The notes beneath the pieces are model-generated. The model did not search any database and was not told where the DNA came from. It saw only the letters and a list, made by a program, of their open reading frames with translations. Shown here in pieces: positions 53,765-64,000 of a stretch of 64,000 nucleotides of DNA. How positions within the stretch are numbered: position 1 is the first letter of the stretch; the number at the start of each line of letters is the position of its first letter. Position numbers and translations under genes: made by a program. Source of the DNA: Microbacterium pumilum (lineage in GTDB: Bacteria; Actinomycetota; Actinomycetes; Actinomycetales; Microbacteriaceae); assembly GCF_039530225.1 (NCBI RefSeq), contig NZ_BAAAOH010000001.1, forward strand, positions 1,860,001 through 1,924,000, in the 5' to 3' direction.

Positions 53765-54205
53765 ATGCCGCTGACCGGAGAGTACAAGCCGTCGACATCC
53801 GACGGGGCCCGCAAGCAGGCCGAAGCGTACGAGGCATCGGGCGGCGCGAAGGCGAATCTGCTGCGCGGCGTGCCGATCATCGTGCTGACGAGCGTGGGGG
53901 CGAAGAGCGGCGGACTCCGCAAGACGGCGCTCATGCGCGTCGAGCACGACGGCCGCTATGTCGTGGTGGCGTCGAAGGGCGGGCACCCCGATCCGCCGTC
54001 GTGGTACTGGAACGTCCGAAGAAATCCGCACGTCGAACTGCAGGATGGCGACGTGAAGCGCGATTACCTCGCTCGCGAGCTGTCCGGCGACGAGCGCGCC
54101 GACTGGTGGGAGCGAGCCGTCGAAGTCTGGCCGGACTACAACGCCTACCAGGCGAAGACCGACCGGCTCATCGCGATCTTCCTGCTCGAGCCGATCGGGG
54201 ACTGA
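53765..54205 (+). CDS. Deazaflavin (F420)-dependent nitroreductase-like protein
   Basis: A 146-residue split-barrel protein of the Ddn family: [50 protein letters not shown]. Relatives bind F420 and reduce quinones or nitro compounds, usually at the membrane. Specific substrate is unknown. The ATG at 53765 is set by the -10 spacing. Confidence 0.85.
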   Translation: MPLTGEYKPSTSDGARKQAEAYEASGGAKANLLRGVPIIVLTSVGAKSGGLRKTALMRVEHDGRYVVVASKGGHPDPPSWYWNVRRNPHVELQDGDVKRDYLARELSGDERADWWERAVEVWPDYNAYQAKTDRLIAIFLLEPIGD

Positions 54206-54270
54206 CCCCGATAACACCGCGGAGAGAGTGCCGCGCCGGGCGGCGTCGATGGTCGCGGGTGCCGCTCGGT

Positions 54271-54276
54271 TAGGGT
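54271..54276 (+). promoter_or_regulatory. -10 box for perM-like gene
   Basis: TAGGGT, nine bases before the ATG at 54286; short or no leader. Confidence 0.4.
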
Positions 54277-54285
54277 CGATGGCGC

Positions 54286-56037
54286 ATGCATCGCCTCATC
54301 GTCGCCCTCCTTGCCGCCGTCGACGCCGCCATCGCGGTGGCGGTCGGCATAGCGGCGACCCTCGCGCCCCTCACCCTGCTGTGGGTCTTCGGGCTGGGCG
54401 GCGGCGCAGACTGGGGGGCGCTCTGGCCTGCGAGCGCCGCCATCTGGCAATTCGGAAACCTCGTGCCGCTGGCTGTGACGATTCCCGCCGACTACATCGC
54501 TGCCGCCGGCATCGATCCGGATGCGGCATCCTTCACCCTCTCGCTCGCCCCTCTCGCGTTCGCGTCTTTCACAGTGATCTTCGCCGCACGATCAGGGGTC
54601 CGTGCCTCGCGTGCCGATGCGTGGGCTACGGGAGTCGTAGCGAGCTCGTCCGTGTTCGCCATCCTCGCCACGATCGTCGCGCTGACCTCGGCGAACGGCG
54701 TCGCGGCCGTGACCGTATGGCAGGCCGTCCTGCTGCCCACCCTCGTCTTCGCGCTCCCCGCCGTCGTCGCGGCGGTGGTCACCGAATGGCGCGAAGCGGG
54801 TTCGGGAGCCGTGTCGCGGCTGCGAGATCGCGTAGAGGCGGCGCCGCACGGCTGGGCCGAGGCGCCCGGCCTCATCGCCCGAGGCGGGGCCGTCGTCGTG
54901 GCGGGTCTCGCGGGACTGGGCGCTCTCCTCGTCACCGTCGCGCTCGTTCTGCGCGGGGGAGAGATCGTCGCGCTCTACGAGGCGGCGCATGTGGATGTGC
55001 TCGGCGCGATCGTCATCACCCTCGCGCAGCTCGCCTATCTGCCGACGCTGGTGGTGTGGGGCATCGCCTTCGTCGCGGGACCGGGATTCGCGGTCGGCGA
55101 GGGCACATCCGTGTCGCCCGCCGGAACACAGGCGGGGGTCGTGCCCGGCATCCCGCTCCTCGGGATCGTCCCCGACTCGACCACGCCGTGGCTCCTGCTG
55201 CTCGCACTGGGACCGATCGCGCTCGGCGCACTGGCCGGCTGGATCGCCCGCTCCCGCCTGACCGGCGTCGGCGCTCCCCGTGATCGGAAGCCGGGGCCGG
55301 CGGACGTGGTGGCCGCATCGACGGATGGCGCTGCCGATCCCTCGCGCACATCGGCGCTCGCGGGCCTCCTCGCCGCATCGGCGACGGTCGTCGAATCGGA
55401 GCCCGAGGCTGCCCCCGATCCGGAGCGCAGGGGGCCGGCCGCCCCGTCGGATGACCCGATCGGCGCCCGAGTCGTCGTCGCGCTCGGGATCGCGGTGGTG
55501 TCGGCCGTCGGCGCCGCCCTGCTCGCGGCTGTGGCATCGGGCTCGCTCGGTCCAGGGAGGCTCGCGACCATGGGGCCCACTCCCGGCCCGGTCGCGCTCG
55601 CTGTGGGCCTCGAGGTGGTCCTCGGTGCGGCCATCCTGCTGCTGTCCCCGATGCCGCGCGGCCGCGGTCGGAGCCATGCCGAGCCATCGGCGGCAGCCAC
55701 CGGAATCTCGACCGACGGTGTCACGTCGGAGCGGGATGCCGGGGTCGCGAGCGTCATGGCGGATGCAGCGGCAGAGCCTGCGGCATCCGGGCCGTTCGAT
55801 GAAGACGGACTGCAAGGTGCACCCGCACGGTCGCTCGAGGACCTCGCTTCGGTCGAGGATCGGCGCGACCTCGAGCCTGCCGACATGGCCCGGCAGGAGG
55901 AGCCGCCAGAGCCCGAAGCGCAGGCCAGACCGGCCGAGCCGCGCGCGCCCTTCACCTTCCCGACCCTCCCGCGAATGCCCGATCCCGTCCGTCGCTCGAG
56001 CGAGGGCCGGGACGATGAAGACGCGCCGGTAGACTAG
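54286..56037 (+). CDS. DUF6350/PerM-like membrane protein
   Basis: A 583-residue membrane protein with about nine to ten helices in its first 460 residues and a long acidic, disordered C-terminal tail (about 470-583). The position just before purN-purH is typical of the actinobacterial DUF6350 (PerM) family, implicated in cell division and envelope maintenance in mycobacteria. Family assignment rests on topology and synteny. The tail ends with alternating acidic and proline segments. Confidence 0.72.
   Translation: MHRLIVALLAAVDAAIAVAVGIAATLAPLTLLWVFGLGGGADWGALWPASAAIWQFGNLVPLAVTIPADYIAAAGIDPDAASFTLSLAPLAFASFTVIFAARSGVRASRADAWATGVVASSSVFAILATIVALTSANGVAAVTVWQAVLLPTLVFALPAVVAAVVTEWREAGSGAVSRLRDRVEAAPHGWAEAPGLIARGGAVVVAGLAGLGALLVTVALVLRGGEIVALYEAAHVDVLGAIVITLAQLAYLPTLVVWGIAFVAGPGFAVGEGTSVSPAGTQAGVVPGIPLLGIVPDSTTPWLLLLALGPIALGALAGWIARSRLTGVGAPRDRKPGPADVVAASTDGAADPSRTSALAGLLAASATVVESEPEAAPDPERRGPAAPSDDPIGARVVVALGIAVVSAVGAALLAAVASGSLGPGRLATMGPTPGPVALAVGLEVVLGAAILLLSPMPRGRGRSHAEPSAAATGISTDGVTSERDAGVASVMADAAAEPAASGPFDEDGLQGAPARSLEDLASVEDRRDLEPADMARQEEPPEPEAQARPAEPRAPFTFPTLPRMPDPVRRSSEGRDDEDAPVD
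56030..56035 (+). promoter_or_regulatory. -10 box for purN, leaderless start predicted
   Basis: TAGACT overlaps the end of the perM-like gene and lies six bases before the GTG at 56042, so purNH can be transcribed independently. Confidence 0.5.
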
Positions 56038-56041
56038 CCGC

Positions 56042-56650
56042 GTGCTCACGGTCGCCGTCCTCATCTCGGGCACCGGGTCCAATCTGCGGGCTCTGCTCGA
56101 TGCCGCGGCCGATGCGGATTTCCCGGCGCGCGTCGTCGTCGTCGGCGCCGACCGCGAGGCCGATGGCTTCGCCCACGCCGAGGACTACGGCGTCCCGACC
56201 TTCATGGTGCCGTGGGGTCAGTTCGACAGCCGTGAGGAGTGGGGGGCGGAGCTCGACGCGCAGCTCGCGGTGTGGCGACCCGATCTGGTCGTGCTGAGTG
56301 GCCTCATGAGGCTGCTGCCGGCCGGCGTGGTCGACGAATGGTCGCCGCGCATCATCAACACCCACCCGGCATACCTGCCCGAATTCCCTGGCGCACATGG
56401 TGTTCGGGATGCCATCGCCGCGGGTGTCGCGCAGACCGGCGCCAGCGTCATCATCGTCGACAACGGTGTCGACAGCGGGCCGATCGTCGCGCAGGAGCGC
56501 GTCCCCGTCCTTCGAGGCGACGACGAGCACTCGCTTCACGACCGCATCAAACCCGTCGAACGCCGGCTGCTGATCGATGTCGTGCGCCGGATCGCCACCG
56601 GCGACCTCGACCTCGCCGCCGTGGCCGCCGCGACCGGCGCCCCATCCTGA
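56042..56650 (+). CDS. purN: Phosphoribosylglycinamide formyltransferase
   Basis: A 202-residue GART enzyme that transfers a formyl group from 10-formyl-THF in purine synthesis. It has [16 protein letters not shown] (substrate loop), LSGLMRLLP, the catalytic Asn and His in [16 protein letters not shown], and the catalytic Asp in VDSGPIVAQ. The GTG start lies six bases after a -10. purH follows after 30 bases. Confidence 0.96.
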   Translation: MLTVAVLISGTGSNLRALLDAAADADFPARVVVVGADREADGFAHAEDYGVPTFMVPWGQFDSREEWGAELDAQLAVWRPDLVVLSGLMRLLPAGVVDEWSPRIINTHPAYLPEFPGAHGVRDAIAAGVAQTGASVIIVDNGVDSGPIVAQERVPVLRGDDEHSLHDRIKPVERRLLIDVVRRIATGDLDLAAVAAATGAPS

Positions 56651-56680
56651 CGTCATCCCCCACCCCATCGAGGAGCCTCC

Positions 56681-58285
56681 ATGGCCGGCCCGAGCCACGA
56701 CCCCGCCCTGTATCGTCACCGCGACGTCGTCCCGATCCGTCGTGCGCTGGTGTCGGTGAGCGACAAGACCGACCTGCTGCGCCTCGCTGAGGCGCTGGCG
56801 GGGGCGGACGTCGAGATCGTGTCGACGGGATCCACCGCCGCAACGATCCGCGATGCAGGCTTCACGGTGACGGATGTCGCAGCCGTCACGGGCTTCCCGG
56901 AGTCGCTCGGCGGTCGCGTCAAGACGCTTCACCCCGGCGTGCACGCGGGGCTGCTCGCGGACCTTCGGCTGGAAGACCACGTGCAGCAGCTCGCCGAGCT
57001 CGGGATCGAGCCGTTCGAGCTCGTCGTGGTGAACCTCTACCCGTTCGTCGAGACGGTGCGCTCCGGCGCGCAGGGTGACGACGTGGTCGAGCAGATCGAC
57101 ATCGGCGGGCCCGCGATGGTGCGAGCGTCGGCGAAGAACTTCTCGAACGTCGCGATCGTGGTCTCACCCGAGTCGTATCCGGCGATCATCGATGCCCTGC
57201 AGCGCGGCGGCACCTCGCTCACGCAGCGTCGCGAGCTCGCCGCACGCGCGTTCGCGCACACCTGCGAGTACGACCGCGCGGTCGCGACCTGGTTCGCCGA
57301 AGAGACGCTCGGCGGCGCCGATCTTCCGCAGCACCTCACCATCAAGGCCGAGCGGCTCGAGACGCTGCGGTACGGCGAGAACTCGCACCAGCGGGCCGCG
57401 ATCTACACGCGCGTCGACGGGCACGGCATCGCGCAGGCGACGCAGGTGCAGGGCAAGGACATGTCGTACAACAACTACGTCGACGCGGATGCGGCCCTCC
57501 GCGCCGCATTCGACATGGTCAAGCCCGCCGTCGCGATCATCAAGCACGCGAACCCGTGCGGCATCGCTGTCGCCGCACCCAACGCGCTCGACCCGATAGC
57601 GAGCGCGCACCTGCGCGCACATGAGTGCGACCCCGTGTCGGCATTCGGCGGCGTCATCGCCGCGAACCGCACGATCACGCTGAAGATGGCCGAGAACCTC
57701 CGCGACATCTTCACGGAGGTGATCGTCGCTCCCGACTTCGAACCCGAAGCGCTCGAGGTGTTCAAGCTCAAGAAGAATCTGCGCGTGCTCAAGCTTCCGG
57801 CCGACTGGCGCCAGGAGCCCATGGACGTTCGCCTCGTATCCGGCGGGCTGCTGCTGCAGGATGCCGACCGATTCCCCGACGACATCGAGTCCGTCGCCCG
57901 CGATTGGCACCTCGTCTCGGGCGAGCGTCCCGCCGAAGACGAGATGACGAACCTCGTCTTCGCGTGGAAGGCGTGCCGTGCCGTCAAGTCGAATGCGATC
58001 GTCCTGGCCAAGGGCTCGGCAACCGTCGGCATCGGCATGGGCCAGGTCAACCGCGTCGATTCGTGCCGGCTGGCCGTCGAGCGCGCAGGCGACCGCGCGG
58101 CCGGTTCGGTCGCGGCATCCGACGCGTTCTTCCCGTTCGCAGACGGACCTCAGGTGCTGATCGACGCCGGAATCTCGACGATCGTCCAGCCCGGCGGATC
58201 CGTGCGCGATCAAGAGGTCATCGACGCGGCGAGGGATGCCGGCGTGACCATGTTCTTCACGGGCGAGCGGCACTTCTTCCACTGA
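56681..58285 (+). CDS. purH: Bifunctional AICAR formyltransferase/IMP cyclohydrolase
   Basis: A 534-residue enzyme for the last two steps of IMP synthesis. The N-terminal MGS-like cyclohydrolase has [25 protein letters not shown] and [16 protein letters not shown]. The C-terminal AICAR transformylase has [14 protein letters not shown] and [10 protein letters not shown], with the catalytic Lys-His pair. Length is normal. Confidence 0.97.
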   Translation: MAGPSHDPALYRHRDVVPIRRALVSVSDKTDLLRLAEALAGADVEIVSTGSTAATIRDAGFTVTDVAAVTGFPESLGGRVKTLHPGVHAGLLADLRLEDHVQQLAELGIEPFELVVVNLYPFVETVRSGAQGDDVVEQIDIGGPAMVRASAKNFSNVAIVVSPESYPAIIDALQRGGTSLTQRRELAARAFAHTCEYDRAVATWFAEETLGGADLPQHLTIKAERLETLRYGENSHQRAAIYTRVDGHGIAQATQVQGKDMSYNNYVDADAALRAAFDMVKPAVAIIKHANPCGIAVAAPNALDPIASAHLRAHECDPVSAFGGVIAANRTITLKMAENLRDIFTEVIVAPDFEPEALEVFKLKKNLRVLKLPADWRQEPMDVRLVSGGLLLQDADRFPDDIESVARDWHLVSGERPAEDEMTNLVFAWKACRAVKSNAIVLAKGSATVGIGMGQVNRVDSCRLAVERAGDRAAGSVAASDAFFPFADGPQVLIDAGISTIVQPGGSVRDQEVIDAARDAGVTMFFTGERHFFH

Positions 58286-58384
58286 CGACGGATGCCGCGG
58301 CCCCCGGCATCCCGGAACGGATATCGGTCGCGGCAGGGCTGTTCGACCGCCGACGAGGACTCGGGATGCGCGTACGGCCCGGGT

Positions 58385-58390
58385 TAGGGT
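58385..58390 (+). promoter_or_regulatory. -10 box for RDD-FHA gene
   Basis: TAGGGT; the leader of about 25 bases holds a GAGGAGG ribosome site before the GTG at 58422. Confidence 0.45.
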
Positions 58391-58421
58391 CGATGCGAAG
58401 CGTTCGCGAGGAGGATGAGCG

Positions 58422-59771
58422 GTGATCTGGGAGATCGACGAGGCGGCGCCCGTGATCGAGGGGATCGACGGCAGCGGCCGGCCGATCCCCTCCTACGCGG
58501 CATCGCTCGGACTGCTTCCCGCTCCGTTCGGCCGGCGCGTCGCGGCCACGGCCGTCGAGGTCGCGATCGTGCTCGTCCTGCTGCTTCCGCTGCTGATCGG
58601 CGCCGTTCCCGCCCTGATCCGACTCGCGGCGTCGCCCGACCCGCAGCGCGCCCTCCCCGACTCGGCCGGTCTGATCCTCATCATCGTGTGCGTCATCGCC
58701 TCGTGCGTGCTGACCACGGCCTTCATCGTGGTGCAGATGGCACTGCACGGCAGGCGGGGCGTCACGGTCGGCAAGGCCCTGTTCGGAATCCGCTCGATCA
58801 ACGTGCGCACTCTCGACCGACCGGGGTTCTGGCGCGGTGAGGTGGTGCGCTACCTCGTCATGTGGGCGAGCTTCATCGTTCCGCTGATCGGACCGCTCCT
58901 CGTCATCGCGCTCTCGCCGCTGCTCGATCAGGAGCGACGGGGCCGGGGCTGGCCGGACCTCGCGGGTGCCACCTGGTTCGTGGACGTGCGCAACGGGCTC
59001 AACCCCTACGACGCGAAGCGGATGCGCATCGCCCGCAAGACGGCCGCGACGAATCTGCAGGACGAGCGGCCCGCGCTTCCCTCGCTGGCGACTCCCGCGA
59101 CCCCGGAGACCCACGCAGCGCATGCGCCCGCCGCATACATCCCCGTTCCGCGAAGCAGCGGGGGAGTCCTCGGCGCTCATCGCCCCGATCCGGCCGCCGC
59201 CCCCGCGGCGGCAGCGCCTGCCGCCGCCTCCCCATTCCCTGCCGCGCCCGCCCCGCCCGCCGCAGCACCCGCCGCGCCTGCCACAGCGCCCGCCGCGCCC
59301 GCCGCCGCCGTCGCAGCAGTACCCGTCGTGCCCGCACCCTCACCACCACGGCCGAGCACCGGGCCCCCGGGACTGATCTCGGAGGTGCCGGGTGCGTCCG
59401 TCGCACGTGCCCTCACCGTGGCGATCCGCCTCGACAACGGCGAGACGATCGACGTCGAGGGCGGCGGCCTGCTCATCGGACGATCGCCGGCGGCTGCGCC
59501 GGGCGAGCGTGGGATGGGCCTGCATGCCCTTTCGGATGACGCGAAGTCGGTGTCGAAGACCCACATCGCCCTGGTGCGGTCGGGCAACGCGCTGATCGCC
59601 GTGGACCGGGCGTCGACGAACGGCAGCTCGCTCGTCCGAGGCGGCATCGTGCGTGCGCTCGTTCCCGGCGAAGGCGTCGAGACCGCGGACGGTGACACGA
59701 TCCGATTCGGTGATCGGTCGGCGGAGGTCATGATCGGTCGCTCCGGCTCAGACGATCGGAACCCCAGATGA
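58422..59771 (+). CDS. RDD-family membrane protein with FHA domain
   Basis: A 449-residue protein. An RDD-type domain (about 30-190) has three to four membrane helices and the conserved VGKALFGIRSINVRT. A linker very rich in Ala and Pro (about 225-320) leads to a C-terminal FHA domain (about 340-440, LLIGRSPAA, SKTHIALV, STNGSSLVRGG) that should bind phosphothreonine. The stop overlaps the start of the type VII ATPase gene (ATGA). This coupling suggests a membrane partner or phosphorylation-dependent regulator of that ATPase. Confidence 0.8.
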   Translation: MIWEIDEAAPVIEGIDGSGRPIPSYAASLGLLPAPFGRRVAATAVEVAIVLVLLLPLLIGAVPALIRLAASPDPQRALPDSAGLILIIVCVIASCVLTTAFIVVQMALHGRRGVTVGKALFGIRSINVRTLDRPGFWRGEVVRYLVMWASFIVPLIGPLLVIALSPLLDQERRGRGWPDLAGATWFVDVRNGLNPYDAKRMRIARKTAATNLQDERPALPSLATPATPETHAAHAPAAYIPVPRSSGGVLGAHRPDPAAAPAAAAPAAASPFPAAPAPPAAAPAAPATAPAAPAAAVAAVPVVPAPSPPRPSTGPPGLISEVPGASVARALTVAIRLDNGETIDVEGGGLLIGRSPAAAPGERGMGLHALSDDAKSVSKTHIALVRSGNALIAVDRASTNGSSLVRGGIVRALVPGEGVETADGDTIRFGDRSAEVMIGRSGSDDRNPR

Positions 59772-62700
59772 GGCTCAAGCTCACCCTCCAGCGTCCTGAC
59801 GTGGCGCGCACCGACATCGTCGTCACGTCCGACACGACGGCGACGGTTCAGGATGTCGCCCGCCGGATCGTGGACGCCGACCCGGCACAGGACTTCGCGG
59901 CGTCGCCGCGCGACGTGCTGACGCTCGCAGTCGCCTCGCCGACGTCGACGGAGTTCACGACTCTCGATCCCGACCTGCTGATCAGCGATGCGCCGGTGGG
60001 GTCGGGGTTCGTGGCGACCATCGCGAATCTCGGAACCGACTACACGGCGGAGCATCGGCGGGGCGATCCTGCGGCCGCGATCCTCATCGCGGCGAGCGGA
60101 CCGCTTGCGGGTCGCGAGTTCGCACTCCCGAAGGGGCATTTCACGATCGGCCGCGATCCGTCGAGCGATGTCGTGCTCGCCGACGCGCTCATCTCCAAGC
60201 GACACGCGCGCATCGAGGTGGGGTCGTCCGTCGAGATCGTCGATCTGAACTCGGCGAACGGCATCGTGGTGGACGGCGGGCGCATCCAGCGCCTGCGGGT
60301 GATCCCCGGCCAGCGATTCACACTCGGCGACACCGATCTCGTCATCCGGATGGTCGAGGACTTCGCGCCGGTGGAGGCCGAACCGGTGCTGGAGCGCGGG
60401 GGGTCGCTGCTGTTCAACCGCAGCCCGCGGGTCGAGCCGCGATACGTCGGCGAGGCGCTCCCCGAGCCGCGGATGCCGAAGGACCCGATCACGCGGCTCT
60501 TCCCCTGGCCGATGCTCGTCGCGCCGATCATCCTCGGCATCAGCATCTTCGCGATCTCGGGACAGCCGCGGTCGCTCCTGGTGATCGCCCTGTCGCCGCT
60601 CATGCTGCTCGGCAATTTCATCTCGCAGAAGACCCAGGTCGGTCAGCGCCTGCGCAAGGAAGCCGAGGTGTTCGAGCGCAAATTCGAGGAGCTCGAGGAG
60701 GTGCTCTTCCGCGAGCGTCCCCGAGAGCGAGAGGTTCGCAACGCCGAGGTCGCGCCCGTCGCCGTCGTCTTCGAGGAGGCGATGCGGCTCGGGCCCATGC
60801 TCTGGACGAGACGTCCGGAGCACTGGAACTTCCTCGGCGTGCGCCTCGGCACCACCGAAGCCGAGTCGCGGACCACGATCAAGCGAGCCGAGGTGCCTGA
60901 AGCCCTGCCGGAGTACGTCGATCGCGTCGACCGGCTGCGCGAGCGCTACCGGATGATCGACGGCGTCCCGGTCGTCGAGTCGCTGCAGAGCGTCGGCGCC
61001 ATCGGCGTCGCCGGACCGAGGCGCGAGGCAGCCGACGCCCTGCGCGGGCTCAGCGTCCAGCTGTTCGGCCTGCACTCGCCCAACGAGCTCGTCGCCGTCG
61101 CACTCACCGAGCCGGCGTGGGCGCAGGAGCTCGAGTGGCTGAAGTGGCTGCCGCACACGACCAGCGAGCGCAGCCCGTTCCGCGAGATGCCGCTGGCGGA
61201 CTCCGCGTCCACCGGCGCGGCGCTGCTGTCGGGACTCGAAGAGCTCGTGATGCGCAGATCGAAGGCGGCGTCATCCACCCGACTGCCGTTCGACCAGGAC
61301 TGGGATCCGATGCGCTACGGCACCGATGTGCGACGTGCGGCGGAGGAGGCCACGTTCCCCGGCCAGACCGCCGTGCTGGTCATCGTGACGTCCGAGACCC
61401 CCGTCGACCGAGCACGCCTCACGCAAGTCCTCGAACGGGGGGCGGATGTCGGTGTGTACGGCCTGTTCGTGGCTCCGGTCGTCGACGCCCTCCCCGCCGT
61501 GTGCCGCACGTTCCTCGACGTGACCGATGGACTCGAGCACGGCCATGCGGGAACGGTGCGCAGCGGCGTGGACTATCCCGAGACCAATGTCGAGGGCGTC
61601 TCCAACGAGCTCATGACGATGTTCGCCAAGCGGCTGGCGCCGGTCGTCGACTCGAGCACGGTCATCGAGGACTCATCGGACATCCCGAACTCCGTGATGT
61701 TCCTCGCGCTGGTAGGACCCGAGACAGCGGACGACCCCGGCTTCGCGATCGAACGGTGGCGTGAGAACAACACCATCATCGATCGCTCCGGGGCGCAGCT
61801 GCCCCGGCTGAAGAAGGCCGGCGGTCTGCGCGCGATCGTCGGGCAGGGTGCCACCGATGCGATGGCGCTGGATCTGCGCGCGCAGGGGCCGCACGCGCTC
61901 GTCGGCGGCATAACGGGCGCCGGCAAGTCTGAGTTCCTGCAGGCGTGGGTGCTCGGAATGGCGGCCGCCCACAGCCCCGACCGCGTCACGTTCCTCTTCG
62001 TCGACTACAAGGGCGGCTCGGCATTCGCGGACTGCGTCGAGCTGCCGCACTGCGTCGGGCTCGTCACCGACCTGAGCCAGCATCTGGTGCGCCGTGCGCT
62101 CACCAGCCTCCGTGCCGAGCTGCACTACCGCGAGCACCTCCTCAACCGCAAGAAGGCCAAGGATCTGCTCGAGCTCGAGAAGCGCCGCGATCCCGACACC
62201 CCGCCGGCCCTGGTACTCGTCATCGACGAGTTCGCCGCGCTCGCGGGCGAGGTTCCGGAGTTCGTGGACGGCGTCGTCGACATCGCCCAGCGTGGGCGGT
62301 CGCTCGGCATCCACCTCATCATGGCCACCCAGCGACCGGCGGGCGTGATCAAGGACAACCTCCGCGCCAACACGAACCTGCGGGTGGCGCTCCGGATGGC
62401 GGACGAATCCGACTCGAAGGATGTCGTGGACGACCCCATCGCGGGCCGCTTCGACCCCAGCATCCCAGGACGGGGCATCGCCAAGACGGGGCCGGGCCGC
62501 CTCGTGCCGTTCCAGTCCGCGTACGCGGGCGGATGGAGCAGTGATGAGGCTCCCGCCGCCGACGTGACCGTGGCCGAGCTGCGCTTCGGATCGACCAAGC
62601 GGTGGGAGGTCGAGTCCGAGGCCGAGACCGAGGCGCACGATGTCGATCTCGGGCCGAACGATCAGAAGCGCATCGTCGCCACCCTGGTCGCCGCTGCTGC

Positions 62701-64000
62701 GCGCGCCCGCATCCCGGCGCCACGGCGACCCTGGCTCGACGACCTCGAGACCACGGTCGACCTCCGAGAGCTGTCCCCGGGCCGTGGCGGGGCCATCCTG
62801 CTCGGCAAGAGCGATGTGCCGGAGCGCCAGCTGCAGGAGCCGGTGTACTTCGAACCCGATCGCGACGGCTCGCTGCTCGTCTACGGCACCAGCGGGTCGG
62901 GCAAGTCCACGGTGCTGCGGACCGTCGCGATCGCCGCATCGATGGGCGGCCGCCGTGCCGAGAATGTCGAGGTGTACGGCCTCGACTTCGGGTCCGGGTC
63001 GCTCAAGAGTCTCGAGATCCTGCCCCACGTCGGCTCGATCATCCCCGGCGACGACCCCGAGCGACTGCAGCGCATCCTTCGTTCGCTCGCCAAAGTGCTC
63101 GACGACCGAGGCAAGCGGTTCAGCGCGGCGAATGCGTCCAGCATCCGGGAGTATCGAGAGCTGACCGGACGCGACGAGGCGAGGATCATCCTGCTGATCG
63201 ACGGACTGCCGCAGTTCCGCGCGGAGTGGGAGGCGACGACGGCGCGTATGCCGTTCTACCAGATCTTCATGCGGATCCTGGGGGAAGGCCGTCCGCTCGG
63301 CGTACACGTCGTGGCGACGGCGGATCGCTCCGGCTCGGTCCCCACGGCGGTGAGTTCCAACGTGTCACGCCGGATCGTGCTGCGCCTGGCCGACGAGAAC
63401 GCGTACGCCCTGGTGAACGCACCGAAGGATGTGCTGGACGAGCGCTCCGCGCCCGGCCGCGCCATCGTCGACGGTTTCGAGTCCCAGATCGCCGTCCTGG
63501 GCGGCACTCCCAACGTCGCCGAGCAGACCAAGATCCTCGAGAAGTGGGCCGACGACCTCCGAGCGCGTGGCGCGCGGGAGGTCGCGGAGATCGGCGCGCT
63601 GCCGACTCGGCTCGCCGCGGCGGACCTTCCCGACCGAATCGGCGGGTTCCCCGTCATCGGCGTCGCAGAAGACACGCTCGCCGCCCGCGAGTTCGACCCG
63701 GTGGGCCTCTTCGTGGTCGCCGGCCCGCCGCTGTCGGGCAAGACGAACGCGATGAAGGCGCTCATCCAGTCGATGGTGCGGTTCGATCCGGACGTCAAGC
63801 TGTTCCACTTCGGTGGCCGGCGCTCCCAGCTGAAGGGTTTCACACCGTGGGTGCGCAGTGCCGTCACACCGGATGACGCGAAGGATCTCGCCACCGAACT
63901 CGCCGAGCTGGTCGCGGACGAGTCGCTCACCGCGCGGATGATGATCGTCGTCGAGGATGTGCCGCAGTTCGCGGACTCCTCGGCGGAGCGCGCCCTGAAG
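59768..64000 (+). CDS. Type VII secretion-like FtsK/SpoIIIE ATPase with FHA domain (partial)
   Basis: 1411 codons are open and the gene runs off the window. Residues about 1-90 look ubiquitin-like or FHA-like. A clear FHA domain follows (about 110-195, FTIGRDPSSDVVL, SKRHARIEV, SANGI). Two membrane helices lie at about 240-285. There are three ATPase modules with Walker A lysines 720 (GGITGAGKSEF), 1046 (YGTSGSGKST) and 1325 (AGPPLSGKTNA). Walker B is intact in the first (LVLVIDEFAAL) and lacks the Glu in the second (IILLIDGLPQF). The layout matches EssC/EccC motor proteins that drive export of WXG100 substrates. The N-terminal FHA is more like Firmicutes EssC than mycobacterial EccC. Confidence 0.88.
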   Translation, partial: MRLKLTLQRPDVARTDIVVTSDTTATVQDVARRIVDADPAQDFAASPRDVLTLAVASPTSTEFTTLDPDLLISDAPVGSGFVATIANLGTDYTAEHRRGDPAAAILIAASGPLAGREFALPKGHFTIGRDPSSDVVLADALISKRHARIEVGSSVEIVDLNSANGIVVDGGRIQRLRVIPGQRFTLGDTDLVIRMVEDFAPVEAEPVLERGGSLLFNRSPRVEPRYVGEALPEPRMPKDPITRLFPWPMLVAPIILGISIFAISGQPRSLLVIALSPLMLLGNFISQKTQVGQRLRKEAEVFERKFEELEEVLFRERPREREVRNAEVAPVAVVFEEAMRLGPMLWTRRPEHWNFLGVRLGTTEAESRTTIKRAEVPEALPEYVDRVDRLRERYRMIDGVPVVESLQSVGAIGVAGPRREAADALRGLSVQLFGLHSPNELVAVALTEPAWAQELEWLKWLPHTTSERSPFREMPLADSASTGAALLSGLEELVMRRSKAASSTRLPFDQDWDPMRYGTDVRRAAEEATFPGQTAVLVIVTSETPVDRARLTQVLERGADVGVYGLFVAPVVDALPAVCRTFLDVTDGLEHGHAGTVRSGVDYPETNVEGVSNELMTMFAKRLAPVVDSSTVIEDSSDIPNSVMFLALVGPETADDPGFAIERWRENNTIIDRSGAQLPRLKKAGGLRAIVGQGATDAMALDLRAQGPHALVGGITGAGKSEFLQAWVLGMAAAHSPDRVTFLFVDYKGGSAFADCVELPHCVGLVTDLSQHLVRRALTSLRAELHYREHLLNRKKAKDLLELEKRRDPDTPPALVLVIDEFAALAGEVPEFVDGVVDIAQRGRSLGIHLIMATQRPAGVIKDNLRANTNLRVALRMADESDSKDVVDDPIAGRFDPSIPGRGIAKTGPGRLVPFQSAYAGGWSSDEAPAADVTVAELRFGSTKRWEVESEAETEAHDVDLGPNDQKRIVATLVAAAARARIPAPRRPWLDDLETTVDLRELSPGRGGAILLGKSDVPERQLQEPVYFEPDRDGSLLVYGTSGSGKSTVLRTVAIAASMGGRRAENVEVYGLDFGSGSLKSLEILPHVGSIIPGDDPERLQRILRSLAKVLDDRGKRFSAANASSIREYRELTGRDEARIILLIDGLPQFRAEWEATTARMPFYQIFMRILGEGRPLGVHVVATADRSGSVPTAVSSNVSRRIVLRLADENAYALVNAPKDVLDERSAPGRAIVDGFESQIAVLGGTPNVAEQTKILEKWADDLRARGAREVAEIGALPTRLAAADLPDRIGGFPVIGVAEDTLAAREFDPVGLFVVAGPPLSGKTNAMKALIQSMVRFDPDVKLFHFGGRRSQLKGFTPWVRSAVTPDDAKDLATELAELVADESLTARMMIVVEDVPQFADSSAERALK

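Noticed and set aside
59177..61156. Long minus-strand frame of about 659 residues
   Set aside because: It is antisense to the RDD-FHA and type VII ATPase genes, which carry clear motifs. High GC content creates such shadow frames.

Overview
The window is GC-rich DNA with strong G/C third-position bias. Its gene set is actinobacterial: a separate PolDom and ATP-dependent ligase, PerM-purN-purH, an F420-type Ddn-like enzyme, WYL and CHAD proteins, a sunset-domain surface protein, and an EssC/EccC-type secretion ATPase. The overall style fits Microbacteriaceae, most likely Microbacterium or a close relative. This placement is an inference from gene content and composition, not from a marker gene. 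No complete tRNA, rRNA or CRISPR array was seen.

Bases 1 to about 4400 are the right end of an integrative element. They hold an excisionase-like protein (minus strand), a helix-turn-helix protein overlapping a tyrosine integrase, a short coding remnant, and then a minus-strand cassette. That cassette is a 59-residue protein translationally coupled to a Swt1-type HEPN protein with a pentapeptide-repeat tail. The tail is disrupted by a 10-base deletion relative to an internal duplicate. Beyond it are two 11-bp-phased direct repeats and a tRNA T-arm-like sequence, which look like integrase arm sites and an attachment site. The cassette lies between integrase and presumed att site, a usual position for defence or other cargo, and is the best candidate here for an undescribed system.

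From 4.7 to 26.6 kb is chromosomal backbone: a secreted S8 protease, a lipoprotein, a WYL regulator divergent from a drug-type ABC exporter, a CHAD protein, a membrane-anchored glycosidase-like protein, YccF, an SQR-like flavoprotein, PcrA helicase, a secreted repeat protein, an SseB-like protein, an ArsR-SRPBCC-reductase operon, and convergent LigD-type polymerase and ATP-dependent ligase genes. From 27.6 to 41.2 kb is an acyl-CoA catabolic region: two acyl-CoA dehydrogenases, four SDRs, a quinone-oxidoreductase-like MDR, a zinc MDR, an APH-like kinase, a thioesterase, MaoC, an alpha/beta hydrolase, and TetR and ArsR regulators. Two matching palindromes suggest that one TetR protein controls both arms of it.

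From 41.3 to 64 kb are a P-type cation ATPase, a TetR gene, a PQQ-like propeller protein coupled to a polytopic membrane protein, sucCD, a large membrane protein ending in a hydrolase domain, a Ddn-like protein, perM-purN-purH, and the start of a type VII secretion-like locus: an RDD-FHA protein and a three-ATPase FHA protein that runs off the window. Two genome-style features recur. Many start codons sit six bases after a TANNNT -10 box, which predicts leaderless mRNAs. Long near-perfect palindromes sit at several gene ends.
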